Positions 1 through 6,580 are shown, counted from the first letter of the stretch. The stretch is 12,678 nt of DNA from Mesorhizobium sp. (GCA_019509685.1 JAEKLU010000114.1:1-12678), one strand, 5' to 3'. Numbers and translations: made by a program. The notes: generated from the letters alone by a model not told the origin.

Positions 1-203
1 GCTCCTTCTACAAGGCCGCGGCCGGCAGTTGCGCCATGGTGATCGAGACGGTTGCCGACACCTGCGAGATCACCGGCATGACGACGAACATCAACGGCCG
101 CGATCGCAATCTCGGCGGCTATGGCGGGTCGCAAATCACGGTGACCGGCCAGATCACGATGAAGGTCAAATTCAAGGCAAACCTCAGCAAGACGACTCCG
201 TAG
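1..203 (+). CDS. C-terminal end of an unknown protein (partial)
   Basis: The reading frame entering from the left edge (first full codon at base 3) stays open for 66 codons to a TAG at 201-203. The visible tail is rich in Thr, Gly, Ile and Val and reads like beta-strand sequence, with alternating hydrophobic residues near QITVTGQITMKVKF, and has two cysteines. Such a pattern suits a secreted or structural protein, but I do not recognise a family. The start and most of the gene lie outside the window. It is the only coding sequence to the left of the tRNA-Lys fragment, so it probably belongs to the flank rather than to the integrated element. That placement is inferred. A competing frame beginning at base 29 gives a low-complexity Arg/His-rich protein and is not credible. 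Confidence 0.5.
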   Translation, partial: SFYKAAAGSCAMVIETVADTCEITGMTTNINGRDRNLGGYGGSQITVTGQITMKVKFKANLSKTTP

Positions 204-350
204 CAGTCAATCCAAGCCCACTGGTCGGCGCAACCACAGCGCGGCCAACATGCTGGCGCTGGCGGCTTGAAGGATCTCTGGCCTCAGCCTGTCGATCGCC
301 CGCGCCACCATGGCGGCGACATCGTCTTGTCGCCGAACACCCGGGCCTGC

Positions 351-373
351 GCGCGGCAGTCAACCTGCCGCGC
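351..373. terminator. GC-rich hairpin, possible terminator
   Basis: Perfect 9-base inverted repeat (GCGCGGCAG / CTGCCGCGC) around a 5-base loop, about 150 bases after the stop of the left-edge gene. No T-run follows, so it is not a classical intrinsic terminator. Either transcription direction is possible. Confidence 0.35.
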
Positions 374-414
374 ATGTAACGAGCGGCTGGCCACTGGCTG
401 CCTCATCGAGCACT

Positions 415-432
415 CGCGCCCCAGCGGGCGCG
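415..432. terminator. second GC-rich hairpin
   Basis: Perfect 7-base inverted repeat (CGCGCCC / GGGCGCG) around a 4-base loop CAGC, lying between the left-edge gene and the tRNA-Lys fragment. On the - strand it would lie about 50 bases beyond the tRNA 3' end and could help stop tRNA transcription. It has no T-run, so this role is inferred. Confidence 0.3.
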
Positions 433-457
433 AAGCGCTTGATATTTCGTAGGTCTT

Positions 458-484
458 CCACCAAGTTTTTGAAAAATTTGGTGG
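458..484. repeat. 27-base near-perfect palindrome at the tRNA 3' end
   Basis: Arms CCACCAA and TTGGTGG enclose a TTTTT-G-AAAAA core, so 12 of 13 arm positions pair and the remaining one is a G-T. The right arm includes the CCA and discriminator base of the tRNA-Lys remnant (479-482). On the - strand it directly follows the tRNA and could act as a weak terminator or processing hairpin. It could also mark the crossover-proximal side of the attachment site. Confidence 0.6.
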
Positions 485-530
485 GTGCGCACAGGATTGA
501 ACTGTGGACCCGCTGATTAAGAGTCAGCTG
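479..530 (-). tRNA. tRNA-Lys(CTT) 3' fragment, putative attachment site
   Basis: Read on the - strand, this block holds an anticodon arm with stems GCTGA/TCAGC and loop CTCTTAA (anticodon CTT, Lys). It continues through a variable region, a T arm with stems CACAG/CTGTG and loop TTCAATC, the acceptor strand CGCACCC, discriminator A, and CCA. The 5' acceptor strand should be GGGTGCG followed by a D arm, but the bases beyond 530 (toward the integrase) do not supply it, so this is a tRNA remnant and not a working gene. Tyrosine recombinases commonly use the 3' half of a tRNA gene as the attachment core, leaving such a displaced copy at one boundary and rebuilding the full tRNA at the other. The recombinase gene starts about 200 bases away on the broken side, as expected. 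The exact core limits are inferred. Confidence 0.85.
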
Positions 531-566
531 AACAGGCTTCCAGCAATCCTGCCCACATCTCGGTTT

Positions 567-585
567 GTAAACAAGCTTTGTTTAC
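567..585. promoter_or_regulatory. GTAAACAA inverted repeat upstream of the integrase
   Basis: Perfect 8-base arms GTAAACAA / TTGTTTAC separated by GCT. A further half-site, GTAAAC, occurs at 632-637. They sit between the tRNA-Lys remnant and the recombinase gene, where arm-type integrase sites, excisionase sites or a repressor operator would be expected. The protein that binds is unknown. Confidence 0.5.
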
Positions 586-732
586 CGCGCCTTTCCTTAC
601 ATCCACGTTTGTCGAGAACCAGCCTTCATTCGTAAACTATTTTGGGCGTGGCCTTGAGGCCGATCCTGAGGCCACCAGACCATTGCTTATATCAGCAGGA
701 AAGGCCACACTATCTCTTTGAGGGGGCGACAG

Positions 733-2133
733 ATGGCCACGGAACTTATCGACGGCAATACGATCCGCCGCGTCCAGAACATGCTCAAGGGCAAGGGAGG
801 CGCTAAGGTCGGCAAGATATACGACAGGCAGTCGCCCGGCCTGACGATCCGAGTCTACAAGGCCACGGCCGCATGGGCGATCGTGACCCGGGACTGGAAG
901 TCAACCATCGGGCCTTTCGGCGACTATGTGGCCGACGACGTCCCGATGCTGCGCGATCTCGTCCGGAAAGCCAGGCAGATCAAATCCGAAGGCCGCGATC
1001 CCGAGGACCTGCTGGCCGCGTTCCGGACCGAGCGCGACGTGGCGCTCGCCACCGCCCGGGCTGATGTGACGCACGGCATTGGCGACACTTGGGAACACGT
1101 CCGCGACGCGTATCTGGCATGGCTCGCCGCCGGACACAGGGACAAGGACACAACGCGCGGATACCGCAGCGCCCTCGGCGCGGTCCCGGGCGGCGACCTC
1201 GAGAAAGATTTCGAACCTGTCCGCAGCAAGCCCGTCGTCAGCATAACCACGAAAGACTTGATCCGCGTCCGGTCGAACATCGTCAAGCGCGGCAAAGGCG
1301 GCTTGCTGCGGCAGGCAGACCTGACGGTGTCGGCGTTGAAGTCCTGCTTCAAATGGTATCTCAACCAAGAGGACAGCTTGATCGAGACGTCGCCGGCGCA
1401 GCTGCTCGGGAAGGTTATGGAACGGGCTATCGAGGACGAGACCGCGAGCCCTGAAAGCGAGCGGACGATGAACCAGCTGGAGGTCGGGATGCTGCAGATC
1501 GGCTTGGAGCGCGAGCGCAACGCGGCTGCCAGGTGGTCCCTGACGCTGCAGCTTTTCATGGGCCAGCGCCGGCTGACGCCGCTCGAAGCGCGCAAGGTGA
1601 ATTTCTTCGAGCATCCGGCCTACGGGATGACCTGGCGACTCGGGGACAAGGTCAACGCTTGGAGGGTCCTGCCGCTGTCAGGGACAGCCGTAGCCGCAGT
1701 GCGTGCCGCGCAGGCGCTGTCGGCTCAGAACGAAAACCCGTACTTGTTCCCGCAGCAGCGACCGCGCCGGGTAGGTTCCCCGACGGACGGGCACCTGAGC
1801 GAGCGCCGGGTGTCTGGCGTCGTCGAGGACATGAGGCTGCCTGGCGGCGTCCTACACGGTCTGCCGTTCGACCCGGCAACCCATGACCTGCGGCGCGCTT
1901 TCATCACCGTCATGGGCCCGAGGATGTCCAGCTACAGCGTCGCCGGGCGGGCGCTCAGGCCCGAGGACGTGGAGATGATCACACACGAGTCCGAGGGCCG
2001 GAAAGGGACGGCAAGCGCCGTCTACGACAAAAGCGAATACCTCGACGTCAAAGCGGCGATCCTTAAGGAATGGGAGGCATGGTGCCTTGAGGGCTACCGC
2101 ATGGCGAAAGCGAGCCTCGCCCAGCCTGCATAG
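733..2133 (+). CDS. Tyrosine recombinase / integrase
   Basis: Site-specific recombinase of the tyrosine (phage integrase) family, 466 residues, expected to insert and excise the element at the adjacent tRNA-Lys site. The catalytic half shows Arg near residues 279-280 (GQRRLTPLEA), the box HDLRR (His384, Arg387), a later His at 418 (ITHES) and the nucleophile Tyr431 in VYDKS. The N-terminal region (about residues 1-90) resembles the arm-binding segment of P4-like integrases, and about 115-225 should be the core-binding domain. I chose ATG 733 because GAGG at 720-723 is a fair ribosome site. A TTG at 718 would add five residues but overlaps that site. The gene points away from the attachment scar and ends 3 bases before the convergent cassette. 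No sign of truncation is visible. Which strand exchange it controls is inferred from position. Confidence 0.93.
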   Translation: MATELIDGNTIRRVQNMLKGKGGAKVGKIYDRQSPGLTIRVYKATAAWAIVTRDWKSTIGPFGDYVADDVPMLRDLVRKARQIKSEGRDPEDLLAAFRTERDVALATARADVTHGIGDTWEHVRDAYLAWLAAGHRDKDTTRGYRSALGAVPGGDLEKDFEPVRSKPVVSITTKDLIRVRSNIVKRGKGGLLRQADLTVSALKSCFKWYLNQEDSLIETSPAQLLGKVMERAIEDETASPESERTMNQLEVGMLQIGLERERNAAARWSLTLQLFMGQRRLTPLEARKVNFFEHPAYGMTWRLGDKVNAWRVLPLSGTAVAAVRAAQALSAQNENPYLFPQQRPRRVGSPTDGHLSERRVSGVVEDMRLPGGVLHGLPFDPATHDLRRAFITVMGPRMSSYSVAGRALRPEDVEMITHESEGRKGTASAVYDKSEYLDVKAAILKEWEAWCLEGYRMAKASLAQPA

Positions 2134-2136
2134 CCG

Positions 2137-2325
2137 CTACTGGATGCGAACGCCGTCGACGAGGACACCGAGCGCCCTCAGGATTCTGATCCCGGTCCAC
2201 AGCCTCGGTCCCGCCGTCGACGCCTTGACCAGCAGCCTGCCGATTTCCGCGGGCGATGTCGCACCGGTCAGGATGTCGCCGAAGCGCTCGACGGCGAAGG
2301 CGGCCAGTTCTTCGGCCTCGGTCAT
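2137..2325 (-). CDS. Small unknown protein, last gene of the phosphoesterase cassette
   Basis: Encodes 62 residues beginning MTEAEELAAFAVERFGDI. The N-terminal half is acidic and likely helical, and the C-terminal half is basic and hydrophobic (RLWTGIRILRALGVLVDG). No Cys, no signal peptide and no convincing membrane segment are seen. Its ATG overlaps the stop of the preceding gene (ATGA), so translation is probably coupled. The open frame continues far upstream of this ATG, but that extension is an Arg-rich shadow of the neighbouring gene. I do not recognise a family. The gene ends 3 bases from the convergent integrase stop. Confidence 0.6.
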   Translation of the reverse strand: MTEAEELAAFAVERFGDILTGATSPAEIGRLLVKASTAGPRLWTGIRILRALGVLVDGVRIQ

Positions 2326-2615
2326 TCCTCGCCACGTGCTTTCCTGAGGAACGCCCGCGTCTCCTCGATCGCCGACTCGTATGCGCGGATGCGCTCCTCC
2401 AGCAACGCCTCCGGAGTCAGTCCACCGGGAGTGCCGTCGACGAACACAATTTTCCTGCTGCCGTCCGCTAGCTGGACGAGTGCCGCGACGCTGTCGCATT
2501 CCCAGCCCGACCACAGCACAGACAAGGCCGCCAGCGGCTCGTACCCGACATTGCCGAAGCGCTCGAGTATCTCCTCGCTGAGCAGTTGCAGCTGGCCGCC
2601 GTCCAGGTCTGTCAT
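2322..2615 (-). CDS. Unknown 97-residue protein
   Basis: Encodes 97 residues. Residues 8-22 and about 67-95 look helical, the latter strongly charged (ALLEERIRAYESAIEETRAFL), and a beta-rich middle (SVAALVQLADGSRKIVFVDG) separates them. That mix suggests a small cytoplasmic adaptor or phage-type protein, but I recognise no family. The ATG at 2615 follows AGGAG by 8 bases. A GTG immediately before it (2618) is an alternative start. The start overlaps the stop of the upstream gene (TGATG), and its own stop overlaps the next ATG, so it is embedded in a translationally coupled operon. Confidence 0.7.
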   Translation of the reverse strand: MTDLDGGQLQLLSEEILERFGNVGYEPLAALSVLWSGWECDSVAALVQLADGSRKIVFVDGTPGGLTPEALLEERIRAYESAIEETRAFLRKARGEE

Positions 2616-3043
2616 CACGTAATCTCCTTAGGCGGCACGGGTACGCCGCCGTCCGCATGTTCATCACAGCGCGTCGCGAACCAGCCGTTGCGGACCCTCA
2701 CGCGCCCGAACTCGCCGCAGACATCGCAGGTTCGGACGGCACTTTCCCACGCCGTCCTGTAGGCGTTGCTGACAGCGGCCTTCGCCTCGTCAGATAGGTC
2801 GGCGCCGAGGCCGTAGTAGATGCTCAGTCCCCCGAATTTCTCCTTGACCTGCCGCAGCTCGAACGCATCCTCGCGACCGACGGGGATCACCTGCCGGACG
2901 ACGAGGAAGAACTCACGGATGGTGGAGAACCACCCTGCATTGCATTCGAAACGCTTGGTTACGAGTCCAGGGAACTCGGCGGCGATCTCTTCGTATCGCC
3001 GCCGCTGCTCTACCCGGTACTCGTCTGTGTCCCACTCGTACAC
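2615..3043 (-). CDS. Unknown protein with a CxxC...CxxH metal-binding site
   Basis: Encodes 142 residues from a GTG start, with GGAG 7 bases upstream. The C-terminal third carries Cys106-x2-Cys109 (CDVCGEFG) and Cys126-x2-His129 (TRCDEH), spaced like a zinc ribbon or zinc knuckle. The middle segment (about 34-80) is aromatic-rich and contains KEKFGGLSIYYG. Proteins of this general layout occur in phage and mobile-element gene sets, from memory, but I cannot assign a function. It follows the second phosphoesterase almost immediately: that gene's TGA (3045-3047) ends two bases before this GTG. Its stop overlaps the next start, making it the central gene of the five-gene unit. Confidence 0.78.
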   Translation of the reverse strand: MYEWDTDEYRVEQRRRYEEIAAEFPGLVTKRFECNAGWFSTIREFFLVVRQVIPVGREDAFELRQVKEKFGGLSIYYGLGADLSDEAKAAVSNAYRTAWESAVRTCDVCGEFGRVRVRNGWFATRCDEHADGGVPVPPKEIT

Positions 3044-3044
3044 A

Positions 3045-3824
3045 TCAAATCTCCACGACGAGCGCCGGGTCGAAGGCCGGATTTTCGGTTCCGTATCCCC
3101 GCGGATTGCAGACTACCCGTGTGTTCCTGACGACGTAGTCGAACGTGTCATGGACATGGCCGTGGACCCACAGCTCCGGCTGCCACAGCTCCATCATCTC
3201 CGACAGGTCGGACGCGAACGAAGCGTTGAGCGCGCTGCCCGCATAGCGCGGATGCACGGACAAGGGATGCGGGGCGTGATGCGTCACGACCACCGTCTGA
3301 CCGTCAAGCGGCAACTCGCGCCGCAGAAACGCCCGGCTGCGCGCATGCAGTTCCTGCGCCCGCTTGGCGGTGAAGGCCTCGTAGGCCGGAAGCTGCCTCC
3401 AAGCGATCTGTCGGCAGTCGTTCAGCCTGCCTTCGAACGTAGCCGCGGCCCATGCGATCTCCTCCGGAGAGTGGCCGTCCAGGGCGAAGTCAGTCCACAG
3501 CGTGGCGCCGAGGAAGCGCACGCCGCCAATGACGACGGCCTCGTCGGACAGCAGGTGCACGTCCGGATGCTGGTCGGCGGCGAAGCGCCCCCACTCCAAG
3601 CCTTCGAGAATCGAGTGGCCGTAGAACTCGTGGTTGCCGGGCACGAAGATCACAGGCATCGACGGCGCAATGAACGCCGCGAGCCAGTGAACGGCATTGG
3701 CCACGCCCTGCAGCACGTCGCCGGCGACGACGCAGACGTCGGCTTCGGGGACCGGGCCGGGGCCGACTTCCGCCATGGGGCTGTCGAAGTCCAAATGCAG
3801 GTCGGAGAGAATCCACAGCTTCAT
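3045..3824 (-). CDS. Calcineurin-like metallophosphoesterase (259 residues)
   Basis: A soluble two-metal phosphoesterase of the calcineurin-like superfamily. All standard motifs are present in order: DxH (Asp8, His10 in SDLHLD), GD (Asp36), GNHE (Asn64, His65), a metal-binding His in the THHAPH segment (about 182), and GHVH (His223, His225). The family hydrolyses phosphomonoesters or phosphodiesters, including nucleic acids and cyclic nucleotides, so the substrate cannot be inferred from motifs alone. Its length is typical. The ATG overlaps the stop of the upstream phosphoesterase (ATGA), so the two enzymes are likely made together. No signal peptide is seen, implying cytoplasmic action. The intact motifs argue for an active enzyme. 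Confidence 0.9.
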   Translation of the reverse strand: MKLWILSDLHLDFDSPMAEVGPGPVPEADVCVVAGDVLQGVANAVHWLAAFIAPSMPVIFVPGNHEFYGHSILEGLEWGRFAADQHPDVHLLSDEAVVIGGVRFLGATLWTDFALDGHSPEEIAWAAATFEGRLNDCRQIAWRQLPAYEAFTAKRAQELHARSRAFLRRELPLDGQTVVVTHHAPHPLSVHPRYAGSALNASFASDLSEMMELWQPELWVHGHVHDTFDYVVRNTRVVCNPRGYGTENPAFDPALVVEI

Positions 3825-4384
3825 GCCGCCTCTCCATGCTTGTCGAGCTCCATGCCCGCGGTCAGTTCCTTGAACGTGCGCGGGGTGAAGTCCACGTCCG
3901 GCATGTCGACGCCAACGTCACGGCTGAGGCCGTAGCCGGGCAGCCGACTATGGCTGTGACCATAGAAATGCACGGCGCCGTGATGCGACGCGGGCCAGGC
4001 GCGCATCGAATAATGGGAGAGGATCACCCTGCGCCCTTCGTCGCGGACCTCCAGCAGGTGCGTCGGCGGCAGGTGCCACGGCAGCGAGGCAATCTCGGGG
4101 ATCACGGCCCCGTCGTTCCTCAAATCGTGGTTGCCTAAGATGAGCACCTTCCGGCCGCGCAGGCTGTGGAACAGACGCTTGAAGGCGAAGATGTCCTGCC
4201 CGGGACGGCCGTAGTCGCCGAGGATGTAGGTCAGGTCGTCGACGGATTTGACGGTCTCGTTCCACCTCCGGACGATCTCCGCGTCCATCTCCTCGGTGGA
4301 ACTGAAGGGACGGTTGCAGTTGGCGATGATGCTTGTGTGGCCGAAATGCAGGTCGGCGATGTAGCGCTTAGTGACGTAAGCCAT
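3821..4384 (-). CDS. Calcineurin-like metallophosphoesterase (187 residues)
   Basis: First gene of the cassette, encoding a second and clearly different calcineurin-like phosphoesterase. Motifs visible are DxH (Asp11, His13 in ADLHFGH), GD (Asp57 in LGDYG), GNHD (Asn85, His86), a His in the LSHYS segment (124) and GHSH (His143, His145). The short size and the ADLHFGH start resemble phosphoesterases found in phages and mobile elements. Start ATG 4384 is preceded by GAGGAG at 9 bases. Longer in-frame extensions toward 4435 lack such a site. It overlaps the next phosphoesterase gene by 4 bases. The sequence divergence between the two suggests distinct substrates and not a recent duplication, which is inferred. 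Confidence 0.88.
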   Translation of the reverse strand: MAYVTKRYIADLHFGHTSIIANCNRPFSSTEEMDAEIVRRWNETVKSVDDLTYILGDYGRPGQDIFAFKRLFHSLRGRKVLILGNHDLRNDGAVIPEIASLPWHLPPTHLLEVRDEGRRVILSHYSMRAWPASHHGAVHFYGHSHSRLPGYGLSRDVGVDMPDVDFTPRTFKELTAGMELDKHGEAA

Positions 4385-4490
4385 GACAGATAACTCCTCG
4401 ATTTGAATAGGGTAGACGGGCGCGCCGCAAGGCACGTGGCGGTCATCCGGCTATTCGTATCGAGTTCCTGTGCATGGCCTCTGTCTCCAA

Positions 4491-4513
4491 TCTGCCGTCA
4501 CCATAGCGGCAGA
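4491..4513. promoter_or_regulatory. Hairpin in the rep-phosphoesterase gap
   Basis: Perfect 7-base arms TCTGCCG / CGGCAGA around a 9-base loop, inside the 185-base gap (4385-4569) between the end of the initiator gene and the start of the phosphoesterase cassette. It could terminate rep transcription or act as an operator for the cassette. No T-run is present. I see no convincing -35/-10 pair in this gap. Confidence 0.35.
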
Positions 4514-4569
4514 GATCTAAGGAAGTGCGATCGATATCGGGCTCGGAGCCTTGGCGTCAAGGATCCCCA

Positions 4570-5976
4570 TCAGAAGGGACAGACGTCGCCGAAGTTGACC
4601 TTGGCAGGCTCCTTGCCGTCCGGCACGTAGTCGAACGGGTCGTCCACGATGATGCGTGCCGGAGCCCGCGGCAGCGGCACGCGCCTCGAGGCAACCGTGC
4701 TGACGCGGGGCGCTGGAGGCGGAGCCACGCGCTGGCCCGGGTACGTGGTCCGCTTGTATTCGGGAGTGTCGATGACGACAATGGGAGCCGCCGCTGCCTT
4801 CGGGTCCGGACCAGGACCGCGCCATGTCTCAAGCTTCGATCCGGGCTGCAGCGTTTTCGCCCAGATCAAGAAGGCTTCGTCCGCGCCGTCCTTGGCAAGC
4901 CACAGGATCATGGCGCCCTGTATCGGGAGGCCGCTGCCGCTGACGTTCGCATCAGGGTCCGCTTTCGCCTTGTCCAGAACGAGGCGGTAGGCCTTCGACA
5001 GCTCGACCGGATCGTGTCCGCTGAGCGTGACGGCCCTTGCCACGGCCGCCGCCGACGGAAGCTCGTTCGGGAGATGTGCCGCGTCGGGCGCCTGGATGAG
5101 ATACTTCTCTCCCGGCAGGATAGCGCTGGCCTGAATCTCTTTCGATTCCTTCTGCCTGTCGCTGATGACGAAGCATATTTGCTTGACCCGCCCGCCGCGG
5201 GTGTTGCTCCTGGCGGGCTTTGGCATGTGGACCCCGAAGCGGCCCACGCAGTCGGCGATGTCTTTGAGCGCCGGAACGAGGACGTCGCGCTGGAAATGCC
5301 GGAAATTCCATGACTTGTAGGGGTAGCCGAGTTCGTCGGCCAGTTCCTGCGGATCGATGACCCAAGGCTTTCGCATCTTCTTGTGCTGTCCCGCGCGCTT
5401 CGCGAGGCGCTGGTACAGCCGAGGCGCATAGCGGCACCTGAATTTCGCGAAAACGTTGATGTCGAGCAGCGCGTAGGACGTCGACTCCAGCACCATCTTA
5501 CGGACGGCCGGCGGGATCGAATAGGTGAGAATGGCGGTGCCGGACCGCAGTTCCTCCGTCACGTCGTAGTCGGCCAAGGAGAACTTGCCGCGCGAGCGTT
5601 TGCCGTCTCCAGTGAGGCAGTAGCTGGATTCGATGACCCGGTCGACGTGGTCAACTTCCAGGTATCGCATGATGTCGGAGACGCCTAGAACGTGCTGTTC
5701 CTTTTCGATGCCGCCGTCCCTGGCGCTCGACAGCATCATCTCGTAGACGGCCTGGTCGCGCGCTGTCAGCTCGTCCTTTCCGACGATGCGCATGGATTCG
5801 ATGAGCTCGACGGGTTTCTTGTGCTGCGGCGACTGGCGGACTTTCTCGTCCTTCTCCGTCAGCGCTGAGTCCAGATGGTATGCCTGGATGCCCTTGATGT
5901 CAGCCCCGAGCAAAGGCTTCTTCCGCTTCGAAACGTAGGTGACGATCCTGCCGTCTGTCGTAGTCTGCACCGCCAT
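4570..5976 (-). CDS. Plasmid replication initiator, Rep_3-like
   Basis: Encodes 468 residues. The central segment (about 150-250) has the layout of winged-helix plasmid initiators of the Rep_3 (PF01051) type: YALLDINVFAKFRCRYAPRLYQRL followed by a polar linker, then ELADELGYPYKSWNFRHF and a helical stretch. An N-terminal region (about 60-130) likely forms the first winged helix. The C-terminal part (about 380-450) is Pro/Ala/Arg-rich and probably disordered. Such proteins bind iterons and open the origin of theta-replicating plasmids. ATG 5976 is preceded by GGGGAGG 5 bases upstream. The origin-like repeats lie just upstream of the gene, as is usual for the family. It is longer than many Rep_3 initiators because of the tail. 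No parA/parB-like partition gene is seen nearby. Family assignment is from remembered pattern, not a search. Confidence 0.78.
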   Translation of the reverse strand: MAVQTTTDGRIVTYVSKRKKPLLGADIKGIQAYHLDSALTEKDEKVRQSPQHKKPVELIESMRIVGKDELTARDQAVYEMMLSSARDGGIEKEQHVLGVSDIMRYLEVDHVDRVIESSYCLTGDGKRSRGKFSLADYDVTEELRSGTAILTYSIPPAVRKMVLESTSYALLDINVFAKFRCRYAPRLYQRLAKRAGQHKKMRKPWVIDPQELADELGYPYKSWNFRHFQRDVLVPALKDIADCVGRFGVHMPKPARSNTRGGRVKQICFVISDRQKESKEIQASAILPGEKYLIQAPDAAHLPNELPSAAAVARAVTLSGHDPVELSKAYRLVLDKAKADPDANVSGSGLPIQGAMILWLAKDGADEAFLIWAKTLQPGSKLETWRGPGPDPKAAAAPIVVIDTPEYKRTTYPGQRVAPPPAPRVSTVASRRVPLPRAPARIIVDDPFDYVPDGKEPAKVNFGDVCPF

Positions 5977-6079
5977 TTCCGCCTCCCCTTAAGCTGCTCC
6001 TGTAGACAGGGTCATGGGCCCGCTTGCAGGCGTCAATTGTCATTGTGCAGAAAAATGCATCGGCTCCACAGAGACAGCC

Positions 6080-6100
6080 GACATTAGACCACATAAAGGC
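6080..6100 (+). repeat. Iteron-like repeat copy 1
   Basis: Contains GACATT, three variable bases, then CCACATAAAGGC. It matches the reverse complement of the copy at 6195-6215 in 18 of 21 positions, the differences being confined to the three central bases. Confidence 0.6.
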
Positions 6101-6194
6101 GTGCCATTCTGTCACTTGAACGGAAGATTATCCAGCGATACCAGATGGTTAGGTCTTGTGTCTGGAATCTTCCCGCCTTCACATCAGAGAACCA

Positions 6195-6215
6195 GCCTTT
6201 ATGTGGAACAATGTC
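6195..6215 (-). repeat. Iteron-like repeat copy 2 (inverted)
   Basis: On the - strand this reads GACATT-GTT-CCACATAAAGGC (split here for clarity). Together with copy 1 it forms an inverted pair whose nearest edges are 94 bases apart. Confidence 0.6.
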
Positions 6216-6257
6216 TCACTTCCCCACCAAAAGCTGTTGACCGTCGTAGACAAAACC

Positions 6258-6278
6258 GACAAGCTTCCACATGAACGA
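6258..6278 (+). repeat. Iteron-like repeat copy 3 (diverged)
   Basis: Matches the copy 2 consensus in 15 of 21 positions, including an unbroken TTCCACAT core. It lies about 280 bases upstream of the rep start. Confidence 0.45.
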
Positions 6279-6580
6279 TTCAGATTTTCCTTTGTTTTCA
6301 ATGGCTTGGTCCGGATTTTCCGGGGGATACTCTATAAACTTTCTTATACGGAGAGTCCGTTACGCCGGAGGCCATTGCGGATTCGGCCGGCCGGACGGCA
6401 TATGAGGACTCGGATGCTACGCGTATCGGCTCCAGGCCATACCTGAATCCGGCTCCCGGAGGGACATGGTCAACGGGTGCCTCCGGCCCGAAAAAGAAAG
6501 AGCCGTGCCGCTTCGCGGTTCTGTTCGTTCAGGTCAGAGCAGGAGGGAGGGGCAGTGCCAAGTCCTGCAACCGCCGCCTC

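Larger units (their letters stand above)
6020..6345. other. Origin-like region upstream of rep
   Basis: A gene-free stretch, less GC-rich than its surroundings, directly upstream of the - strand initiator gene. It contains three related 21-base repeats (6080-6100, 6195-6215, 6258-6278), a weaker possible fourth (6039-6058, 12 of 20 matches), a DnaA-box-like TTATCCAGC (6128-6136, 7 of 9 to TTATCCACA), and T-rich and AT-rich runs from 6280 to 6345. This matches the architecture of iteron plasmid origins, but the repeats are few, diverged and in mixed orientation. Whether it fires is unknown. Confidence 0.5.

Noticed and set aside
479..560. Functional tRNA-Lys gene
   Set aside because: No 5' acceptor strand matching CGCACCC and no D arm in the adjoining bases; only the 3' portion is present.
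901..1614. - strand open frames inside the integrase
   Set aside because: Antisense shadows of a gene whose catalytic residues are all in the + frame.
2820..3935. Long + strand open frame opposite the phosphoesterase genes (371 codons)
   Set aside because: Overlaps genes with complete catalytic motifs on the other strand; its own product shows no recognisable family.
4525..5313. + strand open frame opposite rep (262 codons)
   Set aside because: Arg-rich shadow of the initiator gene with no ribosome site or domain.
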